Source: Caldifarciminota bacterium
GTDB taxonomy: Bacteria > Hydrothermota > Tepidihabitantia > Tepidihabitantales > JAOUPE01
NCBI GenBank assembly: GCA_029880025.1
Contig: JAOUPE010000004.1
Location: forward strand, 1 to 22,745
Direction of reading: 5' to 3'
Length of the DNA stretch: 22,745 bases
The number at the start of each line of letters is the position of its first letter. Position 1 is the stretch's first letter. Below the pieces are notes generated by a model that saw only the letters and a list, made by a program, of their open reading frames with translations, did not search any database and had not been told where the DNA came from. Shown piece after piece: positions 21,390 to 22,745 of the stretch. The translations under genes were made by a program, and so were the position numbers.

Positions 21390-22161
21390 ATTTGTTAGAA
21401 AAATAGATTACGGCAAGGTTACGACCGGATATACCATCCCGACGCACCGAATAGAAGAAATCAGGATTGCATTTGGTACAATAATCTAAAGAAGCAATTT
21501 CAGTAAGTCCAAGTTTCCCTAGAAGAAAACCATTTAGACTTTTTAGGTCAAGATATAGTCTACGATTATGCTGAACAAAGAAACTTTCCGAACCGGGCAG
21601 ATTATTAAAGAACCGAGAAAGGAGTTCAAATCCAACCTCATAGCAAGGCTGGTCGATACAGGGTCCGAGCGCGAAATTCAGGTCAGATGGGCTTAATCCA
21701 AATTTCTGAGTGATTGCATTTACTAAATTCATACCAATCTGAGCCAAAGTACTGCGCCAACCGGCATGAGCAATACCGATTACCTTATATTTCTTATCAA
21801 AAATATAAATTGGCAGACAATCCGCAACTTTAACTCCGATTGCTAATCTTTTTTCGTCAGTAAATAATCCATCGCCTTCTAATTCTTCTTTGAAATTATT
21901 TGAGTTTAAATAGAAAATCTTATTCGAATGAATCTGTTTCAAGGTAAAAATCTTATCAATACCCAAAGCCTTTTTAACCCGAACATAATTCTTATTAACA
22001 TTCTCTGGGTCATCACCCACATCATAAGATAGATTTAAACTTCGATAACCACCTTTTGACACTCCTGGATTTCGAGTTGTAAAAACCAAATTTAAACCGG
22101 GCGAAGGGTTGATTCTATAGAATTTAATACGTTCTTTTTCTTCTAATCGCCAATTATTCAT
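21388..22161 (-). CDS. pgeF: peptidoglycan editing factor PgeF (YfiH/laccase-domain family)
   Basis: 257 residues, normal for the family. Conserved metal/active-site motifs are KQIHSNKI (His), VKVADCLPIYI (Cys) and IGIAHAGWRSTL (His). Also seen are GPCIDQPCYEVG and a C-terminal 'YCTKCNPDFFYSVRRDGISGRNLAVI'. In E. coli the protein removes wrongly incorporated L-Ser-containing muropeptide precursors; homologues have also been reported with purine nucleoside phosphorylase/adenosine deaminase activity. ATG 22161 has no Shine-Dalgarno, and an intergenic repeat abuts it. It follows the unidentified gene ending at 22208 in the same direction with a 46-nt gap, possibly an operon. Confidence 0.93.
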   Translation of the reverse strand: MNNWRLEEKERIKFYRINPSPGLNLVFTTRNPGVSKGGYRSLNLSYDVGDDPENVNKNYVRVKKALGIDKIFTLKQIHSNKIFYLNSNNFKEELEGDGLFTDEKRLAIGVKVADCLPIYIFDKKYKVIGIAHAGWRSTLAQIGMNLVNAITQKFGLSPSDLNFALGPCIDQPCYEVGFELLSRFFNNLPGSESFFVQHNRRLYLDLKSLNGFLLGKLGLTEIASLDYCTKCNPDFFYSVRRDGISGRNLAVIYFSNK

Positions 22162-22193
22162 GTTCTGTGTCCATCTGTGTTAATCTGTGGTTA
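22162..22193 (-). repeat. dispersed repeat abutting the pgeF start
   Basis: The minus strand reads TAACCACAGATTAACACAGA then TGGACACAGAAC. It is related to the CCACGGATGGACACGGAT repeats at 3257 and 2466, and fills most of the gap to the upstream gene. Confidence 0.55.
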
Positions 22194-22207
22194 CGATTCA
22201 TTTTTAT

Positions 22208-22745
22208 TTAATTCTTAACAATCCCTTTCATTCTCAAATTATTATAGACCGAAATAACGTTTTCCTGTAATTTTAATAATACATCTTCTTTTAACCCTTC
22301 TTTTACCCATTTGCGCACAATATCGGTTAATCCGCCTAAGGCGGATTTATTCAATAATCCCTGATTCCTGCCATAATATTTCTTCAATGCCTTATAGCAT
22401 TCGCGAACAAAACCTTTATAAAGTGAAAACCAGGGCGCAGGAATGCTCAATTCACATAAAAGCTTATGAGCTTCGGCTTCGATTCGCTCAATTATTATTC
22501 GATACTCGGTAAGTCCAATCGCCATTTTCTCTTGCTTTCCGGTTGGCAATGGTTTTTTAGCTAAAATCCTTTTAATCTCACCTCTAAGTACTGAATTGAT
22601 AGTCTTTTTAATGCCAGAGATGATATGTAACTTCAATCCAGCTCTTTGCCATTTTTCAGTAACCATCTTCATTCCCGGTTTGTTCAAAGCCGCTAAATAT
22701 TCAAAATATTCTAAGGCAAATTTCTGATAAGATGGATTCTCTTTT
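22208..22745 (-). CDS. helical protein of unknown function, 5' end outside window
   Basis: The frame stays open to the window edge, giving at least 178 residues, so the TTG at 22687 and the ATG at 22672 are probably internal. It is predicted mostly alpha-helical and basic, with segments such as YQKFALEYFEYLAAL, AIGLTEYRIIIERIEAEAHKLL and LGGLTDIVRKWVKEGL. It ends RMKGIVKN. There are no membrane segments or catalytic motifs I recognise. It probably lies upstream of pgeF in one transcript (46-nt gap). Confidence 0.7.
   Translation of the reverse strand, partial: KENPSYQKFALEYFEYLAALNKPGMKMVTEKWQRAGLKLHIISGIKKTINSVLRGEIKRILAKKPLPTGKQEKMAIGLTEYRIIIERIEAEAHKLLCELSIPAPWFSLYKGFVRECYKALKKYYGRNQGLLNKSALGGLTDIVRKWVKEGLKEDVLLKLQENVISVYNNLRMKGIVKN

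Noticed and set aside
22208..22687. 159-aa protein starting at TTG 22687
   Set aside because: The frame continues open to the window edge with protein-like sequence, so the gene is treated as 5'-truncated instead.

Overview
The window is AT-rich bacterial chromosome centred on a replication origin. It carries dnaA with DnaA-box-like sites and two ParB-binding (parS) palindromes. Two things narrow the lineage. The first is a bacterial V/A-type ATPase operon. The second is three large secreted proteins that end in type IX secretion (T9SS)-like C-terminal sorting domains. Together these fit an uncultured Gram-negative candidate phylum such as WOR-3/Stahlbacteria or Cloacimonadota. That assignment is inference; there is no rRNA here to test it.

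Left part (1-3950): the 3' end of a DUF5615-like PIN-fold gene, a secreted Kelch-repeat protein, a small membrane protein, and then a decayed, repeat-rich stretch. The decayed stretch holds a second copy of the promoter/micro-ORF module found upstream of the Kelch gene, a 40-codon coiled-coil ORF, a remnant of a sorting domain, dispersed intergenic repeats and a 12-bp minisatellite of about 19 units.

Middle left (3950-8570): on the minus strand, an EamA/DMT transporter and a histidine ammonia-lyase with an intact active site. Between them, on the minus strand and upstream of the transporter, is a GC-rich structured element ending in a strong hairpin with a T-tract. It looks like an attenuator, riboswitch or small RNA. 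On the plus strand are a 46-aa single-pass membrane microprotein and a 392-aa polytopic membrane protein.

Origin (8570-11340): about 1 kb without genes carrying two parS sites, a dnaA promoter and a row of DnaA-box-like 9-mers, then dnaA. A perfect TTATTCACA box and an AT-rich inverted repeat lie downstream of dnaA.

Right part (11341-22745): V/A-ATPase subunits C, F, A and B form a tight operon with overlapping or almost abutting genes. It starts from a promoter placed so that the mRNA would be leaderless. Subunits D, E, I and K are not present. Two large secreted proteins with sorting tails follow, each behind its own promoter and a 150-200 nt structured leader. They share a nearly identical 307-bp domain, an identical C-terminal end and the same UUCG-loop terminator, a mosaic duplication. 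On the minus strand are pgeF (a multicopper-oxidase-like peptidoglycan editing factor) and an unidentified helical protein cut by the window edge.
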